Shown: piece by piece, positions 14,646-22,789 of the stretch
How the letters are laid out: the number at the start of each line of letters is the position of its first letter
How positions within the stretch are numbered: position 1 is the stretch's first letter
Source: a virus
DNA length: 55,635 nt
Direction: 5' to 3' (one strand)
Virus record (IMG/VR): IMGVR_UViG_3300003319_000118
Location: 1-55,635 of that record
Program-made: the position numbers and the translations under genes
The notes under the pieces: generated by a model
Databases searched by the model: none
What the model was told of the DNA's origin: nothing
What the model saw: the letters and a program-made list of their open reading frames with translations, nothing else

Positions 14646-15461
14646 CTAGTTCGTCCTATAAGCGAGCGAAAGAAACACGTCGAAAGTGTTGTTGATCTGC
14701 GCGTCGGTGAGCTGCGAGGCCGACCCTCCGTTTATCACGCGAAGAGAGAGAGTGGTCGTATTCTCTTCCGCGAGCGCCACCACTGTTCCCGTATACGATG
14801 CGTTGTTGGCATAGACCGCCCCAACAGCGCGAGCGCCTGATGGCCCGATGGTCACGGGAAGGCCCGTGACGAGGACGCCACCCGTCGAACTACCCTTAGA
14901 AGTGAGAGTGATGCGGCACTCGATAAATACCCGGTCGCCGATGCGCGTATAGGTGCCGGTCTGAGCCCCGTACGTGATGCCTGTATTTCCACCGCCGAGG
15001 GTGATGGCGGGCGTCCAGGTGCCTTCGGCGTAAGTTCCCGTGGTGACGTTTGTCGCCGGGGCGAAGGCGTTGCCGATGGCGTAGACGTTCACTCCGTTGT
15101 GGTACACCTCTTGGGCATACCCTTGGGGAATCTTGACGCCCGTCCCGCCGTTATAGCGGAAGTTGACGGTGAAGGCCCCCGAGGTGTTGTTGTGGACGAG
15201 TATCACGCGCGCCGAGCCGACGGTAGCGACAGAGGGAAGGTCAACGGAGATGTTGCCCGTCAGGGCCCCGGTCAGCTCGATGACGCGGGCGCGCGCCTCC
15301 GAGGCCGTGAGCGTGACGTTCGAGTTGCCCGCCACGGATTTTGTGATGTAGCCCGCAATCATCGCATCATGGATGCTATTGGTTTCGTTTAGCGTCTGCT
15401 CTTTTGAAGCCTGATTGACCTCGACGTTCGTCGCGTGCCCGTTCGTGGTGTAGCTCGCCAT
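14646..15461 (-). CDS. tail fibre / receptor-binding protein candidate (271 aa)
   Basis: Beta-rich Thr/Gly/Asn sequence. N-terminal part (SNVTLTASEARARVIELTGALTGNISVDLP) and the C-terminal AEGTWTPAITLGGGNTGITYGAQTGTYTRIGDRV segment are typical of tail fibre tips and phage adhesins. Directly downstream of the large tail hub gene, the usual place for the fibre. GGAGAGAGAG precedes the ATG. Confidence 0.75.
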   Translation of the reverse strand: MASYTTNGHATNVEVNQASKEQTLNETNSIHDAMIAGYITKSVAGNSNVTLTASEARARVIELTGALTGNISVDLPSVATVGSARVILVHNNTSGAFTVNFRYNGGTGVKIPQGYAQEVYHNGVNVYAIGNAFAPATNVTTGTYAEGTWTPAITLGGGNTGITYGAQTGTYTRIGDRVFIECRITLTSKGSSTGGVLVTGLPVTIGPSGARAVGAVYANNASYTGTVVALAEENTTTLSLRVINGGSASQLTDAQINNTFDVFLSLAYRTN

Positions 15462-15470
15462 CTCTCTCTC

Positions 15471-18400
15471 CTACAAAGTGGCCTCTGTATATCGCCCGCG
15501 CCCCACTACCGCGCTCTCCTGATAGACCCTGACCTTGACGCTCGACTGCACAGAGCCGAAATCTTCCGTCTGCTGGTTGGCCGTGTAGTTATAGCCGCGC
15601 TTTTTGCCGTACTGGATTCGCGACGGGTCGAGCCCCTGATTGCCTGTGTTAGCGGTAGTCTCAAAGTAGAGGCGCAGTGCTTCGCTCGCGCTGAAACTCG
15701 TCTCAAGGATAGGAACCGGCGCGGCCTGCGATGCATAATTCTTATAGAAGCGCACCACCGACCCCGTACGGTGAATGGAAATACGGTCGCCATCCGCAAT
15801 GTCCACCGCGTAAGAGGCGTTGCCCATCGGCCACGCACGCTTGCCTCCGACCGCTCCCGAGAAAGAGCAGTAGAAGTAGGGATAGCCAGCGTTCTTGTAC
15901 TGGTCGAAAGGGTTGACAATGCCGACAGGACTTACGTGCGCGGCTGGGAGCACGCCCAGATACGAAATAGGCTCATCCGCATTTATCACGAACTCGGCAA
16001 CGAAGTCACCGGCAAACGAATCCATCCCCGTGCCGCGCGCCACGTTGATGCCGTCATCTGTGTGAGACAGCGTATAGTCCGTGCTGATAGTCAGAGTGCC
16101 ACCGGGGTCATCCAATTCCTGCCAGCGGATTGTCTGCTGAATAAGGACGTTCGGATTTCTGACGGAACGCTTGAGCGTTGCCCCGCTATAGACCTCGAAC
16201 ACGTAGACCTCCTGCTCCTCATTGAGTGGCGTTCCCACCCGGTCACGGAGAGAGGCCGCGAATCGTTCGCGCCTGACCCAAGTAACAAGAAGGTCTCCCA
16301 CGCTGTTGCGCTCGCCGCGCAGGTCGGTCGGAGGCAGGGGCTTCAGACTGGTGCCGTCAGCCGTGAACGTCACGGTCGGAGCATCGTCAACCGATTGTCC
16401 CGCAGTTGGACACTTATAATTACGAGCAACGCCGATGTCTTCCAACGGATAAAGCATCGGCTTCACAGCCGAGTTGAGCACGACCACATCCAGCCCTGCG
16501 AGAGACCCAGCCGCAGGGACGCCCGAGCCGAACCTATCCCACAGCAAGCCGCTGACGGTGTAGCGCGATTGGTAGGGGTCGGCCGGGGTTCCCGCGCTGA
16601 CGGTAGTGAACTGACAGACGTACCACCCATCGGCCATGTTTCCGATGGCAAGCAGGTTGAGTTCCGGGTTGGCGTTTACGTCCTCTTCGGTCGCGGATGA
16701 AAGCGACGTGACAGGAAGGAAGTCCACGACGAAGGACGTTGACCTATCCCATACCGTCCGGTCTATCGTCCCGGCGGTGCCTGAGACGACTGCGCCTATC
16801 CCAGCCTCAAGGTCAACGGGGCCCTCTAGTTGATAGGAGCCCGAGCCGATAGGCCGCTCTTTGAACTCGAAGGCCCCGCGCCACGTCCCCGCACCCTGAA
16901 GGCAGGCCGCCCGATAGCGAACCGGCATCGTCCCGCCCCCGAGGTCTTCCGGTCGAAGCGCGGGCAAGTCCATGATGAGCAGCTTCGTTGTGCCGGGATA
17001 CGGGATAACCGGCGGCTCATACCCACTACCGGCCGAGCCCGCGATAGACTGACTATAAACACTCGCCGCGTGCCTGACGCCGCTCATCTCCTGCACGCCC
17101 ATTAACTGCCACGCATGTTCACCCAGACGAGCGGTGTGAGACGCACCCGACGAAGTGTTGATGGTGAACACGTCGCCGGGGTGGAGTTTCTGATACTTGG
17201 GTGGAACTTTGATTTTGAATGTTCGGCTCTCTATGTGGCGCTGGTCGAGGATGGTCGCCGCTAATTGTCTCGCGTGTGAGTGCGTCAGAATCATGGAGAG
17301 GTTTACCGTCTGCTTATCTCCAAACACCCCAGAGCCCACGGTCGCGGATTGCGTGTTCGTGTGATAGTCGAGCAGTGCATCCATGAAGCCCACGCTCAAC
17401 TCGTAAGGCAAGGCGAGCGGGTCGGCGTCCGTAATCTCTACCTCAAAATCATCCCCCTTCTCATCACTCCCGGGCTCCTTCCAGTGCGCCCTTAGCTCGT
17501 CGGCCGAGATAGTCGCCACGCTTGAGCCGTTGCGCAAGACCGCTTTCGTCTCGCCGTCCACTTCAACCATGTCGAACTGGAAACAGGTCATCAGGTCGGC
17601 GAGCCACCGGCCTGCCTCTTCTCTGGACGTGATAAGGAATCCCTCATCCGTGCCGAGCGCGAGCCCCGAAAGTGCCGTGACGTTGACTACCCCAGAGTCC
17701 ACGCTCACGAGCCCATACAAGTCCTGCACAATATCGTCAACGTCGTAGCAACCTGTATCTACTTCGAAGTTGAAGTTGGGCAGGGCAGGCTCTTTCAGTA
17801 CGTAAGAGTCAAAAACGACGTGTGCTAAGCCTCGGTAGGCCGGGACGTTTCCAACACCATGCAGAGCGACGAAAGCCGAGTCCGGGTCTTGTGTCTCCGA
17901 CCCGTTGTAGATTCTGATGTTCGCGTTGCCGCCGGCGACAATCTGCGCCGTGGTTACACCGTCCCCGTCCGGTTCGGGTATCTCGCCGTAACGGGCGATG
18001 GTGTCGTTATCGTCGGCTGCAGACCTGACCGTGTAGGGGTTGATAATCCCGGTCGCTTGTCCTGAGATACGCACACAGGCGCGGTCAACGTACATCGTTG
18101 TTGCATGTGTATTCTTGATCTTGAGTGTGTTGACGAACCCCGTAGTCATCGAAAAAGGGGCCGTCCGGTAGACGTGCCATTCGCCGTCCGTGTTGTGCAA
18201 GGTCTCGGGAAACATCGCCAGAGGCGAGGGCGTCAACTCCACCGTATTCGCGGCAGTAGTTTTATAATAGAACTCGACTACGGCTGTTCCGTTTCCATAG
18301 AGGCCGTTGAATTGGATGCTTCCATTCGTCGGCAGCGTGACGACTTCACCGCCTGAAGCTGAGGCGTCTAGCGTAGTAGTCGCCCCGCCGGCCAGAGTAT

Positions 18401-18980
18401 TACCCGGTCGCTCTGCTTCATAGAAGGCATCTCCTTGAGCGGTGACTGTTGTATCGAAAATGGTCTCAAAATTCTCCCAGATGCGGGTTATCTTGAGGTC
18501 GGGTGAGAGCGCACCTAAAGACTCGCAGACTCCGATATCGAGAGTGGTGGTATAGACATGATTTACTTCGCCGGGCGTTGGCGGCTTCGGAGCACCTTTA
18601 CCACCGGGTCTGCCTTCGGTCTCGTTCGTGGTGTGAATGATGGATGTGGCGTCGAGCAGGAACCCGGCAGCGCGGAACTTGCCATACCCTCTGAGAATAT
18701 GTTCGCCGTACCCATTTGCCTGTAGTCGAATGTCGTCCATCCGACCGCGGTCAACCTTCGGAACTTTGCGACGCTTGGCAATGTAAATGCCGGCTCCGTA
18801 GCTCACCACGCTAAAGGCAGCGGAGATGGCGATGGTGGCTAGTACCGTGCCACTGAAGGGATCAGAGAGATAGACGCCGCGCGGTCGCACAGGGAAGAGG
18901 CCAGCAAAGGCGAGCACCGCAAGGAAACCCCACAGGATGATGCGGTCGCGGAGGGGGCGGTATCTGATGAGTTGAAGCAT
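15471..18980 (-). CDS. large tail tip/hub protein (J-like, PF13550-type; about 1169 aa)
   Basis: Start at ATG 18980 because the upstream GTG (19016) lies inside a terminator hairpin. N-terminus has two membrane-like segments (IILWGFLAVLAFAGLFPV and VLATIAISAAFSVVSYGAGIYIAK), as in other tail tip proteins with hydrophobic N-termini. The central region (about 400-720) resembles the phage tail/GTA TIM-barrel-like hub domain; a fibronectin-like segment (PPTDLRGERNSVGDLLVTW) follows, then a lectin-like C-terminal region. Role: closes the tail tube and carries the fibre. Order NlpC, DUF2163, DUF2460, tape measure upstream matches GTA-like tails. Confidence 0.82.
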   Translation of the reverse strand: MLQLIRYRPLRDRIILWGFLAVLAFAGLFPVRPRGVYLSDPFSGTVLATIAISAAFSVVSYGAGIYIAKRRKVPKVDRGRMDDIRLQANGYGEHILRGYGKFRAAGFLLDATSIIHTTNETEGRPGGKGAPKPPTPGEVNHVYTTTLDIGVCESLGALSPDLKITRIWENFETIFDTTVTAQGDAFYEAERPGNTLAGGATTTLDASASGGEVVTLPTNGSIQFNGLYGNGTAVVEFYYKTTAANTVELTPSPLAMFPETLHNTDGEWHVYRTAPFSMTTGFVNTLKIKNTHATTMYVDRACVRISGQATGIINPYTVRSAADDNDTIARYGEIPEPDGDGVTTAQIVAGGNANIRIYNGSETQDPDSAFVALHGVGNVPAYRGLAHVVFDSYVLKEPALPNFNFEVDTGCYDVDDIVQDLYGLVSVDSGVVNVTALSGLALGTDEGFLITSREEAGRWLADLMTCFQFDMVEVDGETKAVLRNGSSVATISADELRAHWKEPGSDEKGDDFEVEITDADPLALPYELSVGFMDALLDYHTNTQSATVGSGVFGDKQTVNLSMILTHSHARQLAATILDQRHIESRTFKIKVPPKYQKLHPGDVFTINTSSGASHTARLGEHAWQLMGVQEMSGVRHAASVYSQSIAGSAGSGYEPPVIPYPGTTKLLIMDLPALRPEDLGGGTMPVRYRAACLQGAGTWRGAFEFKERPIGSGSYQLEGPVDLEAGIGAVVSGTAGTIDRTVWDRSTSFVVDFLPVTSLSSATEEDVNANPELNLLAIGNMADGWYVCQFTTVSAGTPADPYQSRYTVSGLLWDRFGSGVPAAGSLAGLDVVVLNSAVKPMLYPLEDIGVARNYKCPTAGQSVDDAPTVTFTADGTSLKPLPPTDLRGERNSVGDLLVTWVRRERFAASLRDRVGTPLNEEQEVYVFEVYSGATLKRSVRNPNVLIQQTIRWQELDDPGGTLTISTDYTLSHTDDGINVARGTGMDSFAGDFVAEFVINADEPISYLGVLPAAHVSPVGIVNPFDQYKNAGYPYFYCSFSGAVGGKRAWPMGNASYAVDIADGDRISIHRTGSVVRFYKNYASQAAPVPILETSFSASEALRLYFETTANTGNQGLDPSRIQYGKKRGYNYTANQQTEDFGSVQSSVKVRVYQESAVVGRGRYTEATL

Positions 18981-18996
18981 TTGCCGGAAACAGAAA

Positions 18997-19042
18997 AGAG
19001 GCGCGACCGGAGCCACTAATGCGGCTCAACAATCGCGCCTCT
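18997..19042 (-). terminator. hairpin terminator before the tail hub gene
   Basis: AGAGGCGCGA pairs perfectly with TCGCGCCTCT over a 26-base loop, with TTTCTGTTTCC on the leftward side. It separates the two accessory genes (19096-19861) from the hub gene, which implies partial termination or an independent hub promoter. Confidence 0.6.
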
Positions 19043-19095
19043 GATTGAGACACTTTGATAAATTGTGCGGGGGCAAAGAGCGCCCCGGTTGCGGG

Positions 19096-19557
19096 TTAGT
19101 TTAGCATAAGCGAGGGTGCTTTCGCGTTGCTTTCTTCCTTGACTACCCGAGGGCTCTTAATATCTTTCGCTTCGACGTAGCGGAGCTTTTCTTTGTCCTG
19201 CTCAAACTCTTCCTTTGTCGCACGAAATAGCTCGAAGCGAGTGAATAGCTTGCCGGGATGTGCGCGGGCTCTGATGTAGTAAACCTCTCCCGCACGCGCA
19301 TCTATCTCAACTCGGTTCTCTCTCTTCTTTCCGCACTTCACTATCACGAGACCGAGAGGAACACGGGCTATGAAATACCGACCCTCATCAAGCGTTGCTA
19401 ACGCTTCGTCTTTTAGTTCTACTTTTGGAGCAGCCTTGCCAAATGTCGTGTGGTAGAAGTTGCGATAGACGTAGATCGTTGCAAACTCTTCGGTTTGAGC
19501 TTGGGCAGTGAAGGCGTAGGCGAAGATGAGCAGCGCGGACGCGAGCAGTTTTTTCAT
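19096..19557 (-). CDS. secreted DUF2846-like protein (153 aa)
   Basis: Sec signal peptide (KKLLASALLIFAYAFTAQA). The mature part (ATIYVYRNFYHTTFGKAAPKV...LDEGRYFIARVPLG...IDARAGEVYYIRAR) matches the DUF2846 pattern of bacterial envelope proteins. Unusual inside a tail module; it looks like a bacterial moron gene that may modify the host surface or exclude other phages. The C-terminal tail is charged and probably disordered. Confidence 0.75.
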   Translation of the reverse strand: MKKLLASALLIFAYAFTAQAQTEEFATIYVYRNFYHTTFGKAAPKVELKDEALATLDEGRYFIARVPLGLVIVKCGKKRENRVEIDARAGEVYYIRARAHPGKLFTRFELFRATKEEFEQDKEKLRYVEAKDIKSPRVVKEESNAKAPSLMLN

Positions 19558-19564
19558 GGCTTAG

Positions 19565-19861
19565 TCAGCGGGTCGGGATTGACAGGCCGACCCCGAGAAT
19601 CACAAGCACGACTATGAGACACACCGTAACGGCGCTAACGCATATCCAACCCAGCACGATTCCGCCCGCGATAGTGGTCGCCCAAGCCCTTCTATCAACC
19701 ACGACAGCGCCCGCGTCGTAGCGCCTGAAGAAACGACCACAGCGAGGGCAGTGTTCGGCATAGGTCGAGCATTGATGATTGCAGTCGGGGCAGGGGGTCA
19801 GGCGAGCGTTAAGGGACGGCAGTTCGCCCGTATCTCTGACTTGTGCAGGCTGAGGCTCCAT
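19565..19861 (-). CDS. zinc-ribbon membrane protein (98 aa)
   Basis: CPDCNHQC...CPRCG forms a four-Cys ribbon at residues about 24-44, then one strong membrane segment (IVLGWICVSAVTVCLIVVLVILG) near the C-terminus. The stop and the next start are eight bases apart, so it is paired with the secreted DUF2846 gene as an accessory cassette. Function unknown. A similar ribbon-plus-membrane design recurs at 53135. Confidence 0.65.
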   Translation of the reverse strand: MEPQPAQVRDTGELPSLNARLTPCPDCNHQCSTYAEHCPRCGRFFRRYDAGAVVVDRRAWATTIAGGIVLGWICVSAVTVCLIVVLVILGVGLSIPTR

Positions 19862-19916
19862 GCGGTTGGCTTATATCATGTCCCTGAGACAAAAATAAAG
19901 GGCGGAACCGCAGCCC

Positions 19917-20296
19917 CACCCCTCATCCTCGCCATGCCATGCCGAACCCCGCCCTACCTGACCCCGCCAATCCCAGCCCCGCCTAGCCTTACCAGACCTA
20001 GCCACGCCGCACCTCGCCGGCCACGCCGCGCCGAGCCTAGCCGTGACTGCCGCGCCAAACCTAACCCGACCTTGCCCGGCCCCGCCTCGCCAGACCATGC
20101 CTTGCCTGCCATGCCGAGCCTAACCGCACCAAGCCCCGCCTCCCATGGCTCGCCCCGCCAAGCCTCACCTCGCCTGCCACGCCATGCCTAACCGTGCCCA
20201 GCCAAACCCGGCCAAACCATGCCGCGCCTGCCCTACTGAGCCACATCTCGCCTCGCCCCACCATACCCGGCCTTGCCTCGGCTGCCCTGCCGCGCT
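19917..20296. repeat. degenerate pentanucleotide array, RCCNN on + strand (NNGGY on - strand)
   Basis: For about 380 bases nearly every fifth position starts a GCC or ACC triplet (minus strand GGC/GGT), with two free bases between: about 75 units such as GCCAT, GCCGC, ACCTG. The phase slips a few times, as if by single-base indels. All open frames crossing it encode low-complexity WRGxAG/RRGxAR-like products and are artefacts of the repeat. It fills the gap between accessory and tail genes. Confidence 0.85.
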
Positions 20297-20436
20297 TACG
20301 GCGCGATGGCCCGCTCTGCCTTCTCCACGTAGCCGGCCGCTCTTTTCACGCGCGGCTTGTCCGTCTTGCCAGCGAGCCTTTCGAGGGCTTCAAGGCTGCG
20401 CCGGGCCGAACCGATGCGCGCCCGCGCGTCCCGCAT
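20296..20436 (-). CDS. short helical protein, start uncertain (about 46 aa)
   Basis: RDARARIGSARRSLEALE...KTDKPRVKRAAGYVEKAERAIAP is a basic amphipathic helix pair that reads as coding up to its stop, next to the repeat array. The frame is open to 20550, but a terminator hairpin at 20488-20508 lies inside that extension, so a start near 20436 is preferred. No ribosome site is evident. Confidence 0.35.
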   Translation of the reverse strand: MRDARARIGSARRSLEALERLAGKTDKPRVKRAAGYVEKAERAIAP

Positions 20437-20487
20437 CGCGGCGGAGTTGCGGCAGCGGAAGGCGGAGCAGGCGGTGTAGTAAAATAT

Positions 20488-20508
20488 GCAGCGCTCCTCA
20501 CGCGCTGC
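20488..20508 (-). terminator. terminator after the tail gene at 20547
   Basis: GCAGCGC / GCGCTGC 7-bp stem, and read leftward the hairpin is followed by ATATTTT. It suggests that the main tail transcript partly ends here, before the repeat array and accessory genes. Confidence 0.55.
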
Positions 20509-20546
20509 CCGTATACCATGAAACAACCTATCGTAAAAACCTGTCC

Positions 20547-20789
20547 TCACGAACTAACCCGCGATGCCCCCAAGTGACCCAACACATCTTTAACGTCCGA
20601 CTGATGCGCCGCCAACAACCCAAGCAGCGTTTGCAGGTCAATAGAGTTTGCATCCATTCCACCATCGTGCCGCGCCTTCCACTCAAACTTAATACTTCCG
20701 TCTCTATAGAACGCCACGCGCGCAGCGTGGTTGCGGCATCCTTCGCGCCGACACGGGACAGGTAAGACAAGCGTCGGTGCTTCGTTCAT
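20547..20789 (-). CDS. small tail-module protein (80 aa)
   Basis: ATGA overlap with the NlpC/P60 gene (20786-20789). The product has CRREGCRNHAARVAFYRDGSIKFEW, which could bind a metal through Cys/His, and a helical C-terminus. A competing frame (20528-20770) lacks coupling and is rejected. Function unknown. Confidence 0.6.
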   Translation of the reverse strand: MNEAPTLVLPVPCRREGCRNHAARVAFYRDGSIKFEWKARHDGGMDANSIDLQTLLGLLAAHQSDVKDVLGHLGASRVSS

Positions 20790-21250
20790 CCCTCACCCCA
20801 TAAAACCGGGATGCGGTAGCACGCTCTGAATATTTTGATCCAACGGTCGCTGAACGGTTGGACGGAAACCCGGCCGTGCGGGAAGCCGGGTTCGGGTTGG
20901 CTGGATGGATGCAGGATAAGGGGCGGGTCGTCGTCTGTTAGCCGGACGCCGATGTGACGCATACGGAGTGAAGGTCTGAAGAGATAGATGTCTCCCGCGC
21001 GCGCCTCTTCTTCGGTGAGCCTGACTAGATGCGTCTCAAGCGTTGACTCAATCAGCTTGTAATCGTGCGAATCGGGTCTATAGGTGTTCGGGATGTCAAT
21101 GGGAAGCGTGTAGCCTTGCAGCCCGAGCAGATAAGGTACGACGTGCAGGCAGTCTATCCCTCCGTTGAAGGGATCGCGGCCTTGATGCAGGAAGGGCGTG
21201 CCTTCAATGGCCCACGCATCGCGGATAAATTGTTCTCTGCTCAGGCTCAT
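20786..21250 (-). CDS. NlpC/P60 cysteine peptidase of the tail tip (154 aa)
   Basis: Catalytic Cys in GGIDCLHV (residue 34), catalytic His in MRHIGVRL and the following ILHPSS strand match GTA/lambda gpK-type NlpC/P60 domains that cleave peptidoglycan cross-links or stems during DNA entry. Overlaps the DUF2163 gene by ATGA. Length normal for the family. Confidence 0.85.
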   Translation of the reverse strand: MSLSREQFIRDAWAIEGTPFLHQGRDPFNGGIDCLHVVPYLLGLQGYTLPIDIPNTYRPDSHDYKLIESTLETHLVRLTEEEARAGDIYLFRPSLRMRHIGVRLTDDDPPLILHPSSQPEPGFPHGRVSVQPFSDRWIKIFRACYRIPVLWGEG

Positions 21251-22155
21251 CCTTCCACCACACGCATAGCGGCCTCCAAAGGCACATAGGGCATCCCGCG
21301 AAAGTTAAGTCCGTTGTTAAAGGTTCCTACGCAATCTTCCGCGAATCTTTTCCTACACCCTCTTGTCGCCTTCACCGTGTCCGATGTAGTCATCGGATAA
21401 GGAACAGGTAAGTGCAAAGTAAATTCACCGTTTGACGTGTCGTAAGATTTGACACGATAGGCAGGGAACCCGGCGTTACCGCCAGTCTCAATCTCAATCA
21501 ACCCATTGGTGAAGTAGTCGGCACCTTTGCCTGCCAGACTCGATACTCTGAACACGGTCTGACTCGTGACGGTCGTGATGGCTTTGCCGGTGAAGACGTA
21601 GCCGAGCGCTACAAGATTCAGCCCACAGCGCGCATCACCAAACTCTGCGTCGCACAGCGGTGAGGTCTGACGGCCGATCTGTTGCTGTAGCGCGTTATTG
21701 ATGCCCTTCGCCTCAGCCGTGAACGAGAGCGGGACTTGAATCTTGATGTCTGCAAGTCTGCCGCCTGAGACGGGTAGAACCAGCTCGCCCATTGTCGGCG
21801 CTTCGTAGTTGAGGAGAAACGCATCTACTACCGCACCCTGCCATTTCGGTGTGTTAAGTTCCGCCTCGGTGATTCCGGCCGAGGCGAGAAGGGCGGTCAG
21901 TTCAATATTTGAAGCGTGAGCGCCCGCGGCCGTCTCTAACTGTGAAGCAGCCACACCTGTTGAGTTTTTGAACGTCACGCCGGGGTGTCCCGAGAGCCCC
22001 GTGATGTCGAATGAGGCAGTAGTGAAGGCGATGACCGAGCCGACTTGTGGGGTGACTTTCACGCAGACGGCCATCGTCGACGATGCACCGGCGTAATGGT
22101 CATGCAGCGAATTAGCCGTATACGGCCCTGAGTAATTTCTGATAGCTCGGGTCAT
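21247..22155 (-). CDS. DUF2163/BR0599-type tail hub protein (302 aa)
   Basis: The LCDAEFGDARCGLNL element (about residue 160-175) and the late CRKRFAEDCVGTFNNGLNFRGMPYVP segment are hallmarks of the BR0599/DUF2163 tail family, where Cys pairs may bind an iron-sulfur cluster or a metal, as in GTA and HK97-like tips. ATGA coupling to both neighbours. Forms part of the distal hub with DUF2460 and NlpC proteins. Confidence 0.85.
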   Translation of the reverse strand: MTRAIRNYSGPYTANSLHDHYAGASSTMAVCVKVTPQVGSVIAFTTASFDITGLSGHPGVTFKNSTGVAASQLETAAGAHASNIELTALLASAGITEAELNTPKWQGAVVDAFLLNYEAPTMGELVLPVSGGRLADIKIQVPLSFTAEAKGINNALQQQIGRQTSPLCDAEFGDARCGLNLVALGYVFTGKAITTVTSQTVFRVSSLAGKGADYFTNGLIEIETGGNAGFPAYRVKSYDTSNGEFTLHLPVPYPMTTSDTVKATRGCRKRFAEDCVGTFNNGLNFRGMPYVPLEAAMRVVEG

Positions 22156-22787
22156 GCGTAATCGCGAGTCTCCACTAATCTCACCGGCTCGGTCTGTACC
22201 AACTGACGGCCACCATCAACCCACATAAATAAATCCCCGAAGTCGGACGCCGAAATATCCCACCTCGCGGCGTGGTAGAACTGACCCGTCCACGTCAGCG
22301 CCGTACCCGTGCCGGGGAAGTGTCCCGCCAACCACGTCACCAGCCCCGTCCCGTTGGCGATGGTGTAGTCTGTCCCTCTGACCTTCGCCACGGCATTCAC
22401 GAATAGCGTCTCTGAGTTCGGGACAATCAAATAGGTCTCGCGCGCATAAGCATTACCTGAATCACCTCTGGCTACCTTCAACTGAAACGGCCCCGCCGTG
22501 TTGTCGCCCGTGCCGAAGGCGTCCACGGTGGCCGTGTAGTCTGAATAATCTAAAAAAGGAAAAGAGCGCGTGCGGCCCCTTCGGGCGTTGAGGTGGTTCC
22601 TGAGTGCCTGAAACTGCGCGAGCGTGATGGTTGGGGCGAAAGAAACTTCCCACTCCTTCAAAGCGTCTGCCCACCACGCTGTTCGCGTCTCTGCACCACC
22701 ACCCGCCGCGACAACCGTATCCGACCAGCGGTCAGCGGAGCGGACGCGGGCAGGTGTGACAGGGAGTAGGACATTGTCGAAGGCCAA
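22152..22787 (-). CDS. DUF2460-type distal tail protein (211 aa)
   Basis: RRGRTRSFPFLDYSDYTA in the middle, and LVQTEPVRLVETRDYA at the end, match the DUF2460 family (distal tail protein of GTA-like tails). It connects the tail tube to the hub. Order after the tape measure is exactly as in GTA and related siphoviruses. Confidence 0.85.
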   Translation of the reverse strand: MAFDNVLLPVTPARVRSADRWSDTVVAAGGGAETRTAWWADALKEWEVSFAPTITLAQFQALRNHLNARRGRTRSFPFLDYSDYTATVDAFGTGDNTAGPFQLKVARGDSGNAYARETYLIVPNSETLFVNAVAKVRGTDYTIANGTGLVTWLAGHFPGTGTALTWTGQFYHAARWDISASDFGDLFMWVDGGRQLVQTEPVRLVETRDYA

Positions 22788-22789
22788 AA

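Noticed and set aside
15435-16700. 421-codon rightward frame antisense to the tail hub gene
   Set aside because: High-GC shadow frame of a long real gene, without ribosome site or recognisable domains.
18981-19016. Earlier GTG start for the tail hub protein
   Set aside because: It falls within the loop of the terminator at 18997-19042; ATG 18980 is preferred.
19751-20765. Several open frames crossing the pentanucleotide array on both strands
   Set aside because: Products are low-complexity translations of the repeat; no start signals.
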